NCBI GenBank assembly: GCA_900074885.1
Contig: FJUW01000012.1
Location: 186,001 to 250,000, forward strand
Length of the DNA: 64,000 nucleotides
Reading direction: 5' to 3'
DNA from: Rhynchosporium graminicola
Lineage: Eukaryota > Ascomycota > Leotiomycetes > Helotiales > Ploettnerulaceae
A program made the position numbers and the translations under genes. Shown one piece after another: positions 63,638 to 64,000 of this stretch. The notes under the pieces are model-generated. The model worked only from the letters and a program-made list of their open reading frames with translations. It was not told the DNA's origin and ran no database searches. Each line of letters starts with the position of its first letter. The first letter of the stretch is position 1.

Positions 63638-64000
63638 ATGGCGTTCGCTGATTCACTGTCCTCGAACACGCCGAGTTTGACTGGTCCAACATCCACTTTG
63701 GCTCCAATCACTCCTGTGATATCTGATCAAGCGTCGGAAAAATGGAAGAGCGCTCCTTCATCCTCGCAGCTAGCTTCTGAAATGGGAAAGCCAGTTTCTG
63801 CATCCGTAGGCGGGATTGACCCTCGTCTTTCATCCGCGTACGTTGTGTCGACAATGCCGGCCTCGACACCCAGCTTTACACCTTCCCCGACCCTCTCATC
63901 ATTTCCCTCATCCACTAGTATCACACAACCAGCTTCATCTCTATGGCAGAACATGAGCACTTCGGCTCAAGCCTGTCTCATTGTCGCTCTCTGCATCCTG
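63638..64000 (+). CDS. Ser/Thr-rich membrane-protein, 5' part (runs off the right edge)
   Basis: An open frame from the ATG at 63638 runs without a stop to the window end. It encodes about 120 residues dominated by Ser, Thr, Pro and Ala (for example SFTPSPTLSSFPSSTSITQP), then the start of a hydrophobic segment (ACLIVALCIL). This is the layout of a single-pass wall-stress-sensor-like or similar surface protein with a glycosylated stalk before the membrane helix. No signal peptide follows this ATG, so the true start may lie in an upstream exon. A stop lies in frame upstream at about 63608. Confidence 0.5.
   Translation, partial: MAFADSLSSNTPSLTGPTSTLAPITPVISDQASEKWKSAPSSSQLASEMGKPVSASVGGIDPRLSSAYVVSTMPASTPSFTPSPTLSSFPSSTSITQPASSLWQNMSTSAQACLIVALCIL

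Overview
The window looks like nuclear DNA of a filamentous ascomycete (Pezizomycotina). Genes are single and widely spaced, and most carry several 45-110 nt GT-AG introns with CTAAC/CTGAC-like branch sites. The gene types are typical of the group: a Zn2Cys6 regulator, a CFEM-domain Pth11-like receptor, a GH10 xylanase with a fungal CBM1, GPI-anchored cysteine-rich proteins and several short-chain dehydrogenases. I cannot fix the genus. No tRNA, rRNA, CRISPR array or intact transposon was seen. All gene models were spliced by eye, using splice sites, reading frame and family motifs.

Layout. 1-330: 3' end of a Dbf4-type Cdc7 regulatory subunit. 331-6207: gene-free, microsatellite-rich DNA. 6208-8241: an STK32/YANK-like AGC kinase. 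9337-21810: a run of metabolic genes, namely aldo-keto reductase (-), SDR (-), Zn2Cys6 factor (+), class II aldolase (-), ACS-type MFS transporter (-) and a second SDR (-). This could be a catabolic cluster for a sugar, polyol or sugar acid; that is inference. 24501-25756: Dom34/Pelota. 26080-29828: a large fungal-specific protein with a repetitive N-terminus. 31071-32288: a penicillin acyltransferase-like (C45) gene with an apparent frameshift. 32589-33294: a Cys-rich GPI protein. 35654-36177: a small unknown gene. 39824-41712: a CFEM Pth11-like receptor. 42261-42638: a possible short gene. 46409-47529: a third intact SDR. 49869-50477: an Asn/Gln-rich secreted protein. 51600-51960: an SDR relic. 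54524-56207: a disordered, Gly/Arg/Asp-rich protein. 56208-61469: gene-poor DNA with a palindromic G-tract repeat. 61470-62841: xylanase. 63638 to the right edge: the start of a Ser/Thr-rich membrane protein.

The most notable observations concern splicing and small DNA structures. The transporter needs a 2-nt exon, the aldo-keto reductase has an 11-nt exon, and the Zn2Cys6 gene has a tandem CAGCAG acceptor that changes the zinc-finger spacing by one residue. There is a perfect 21-nt-arm hairpin at 35.0 kb and a perfect 34-nt-arm inverted repeat at 60.0 kb with diverged relatives nearby. I found no clearly new multi-gene system. The best candidate for an undescribed functional unit is the 9.3-21.8 kb metabolic group.
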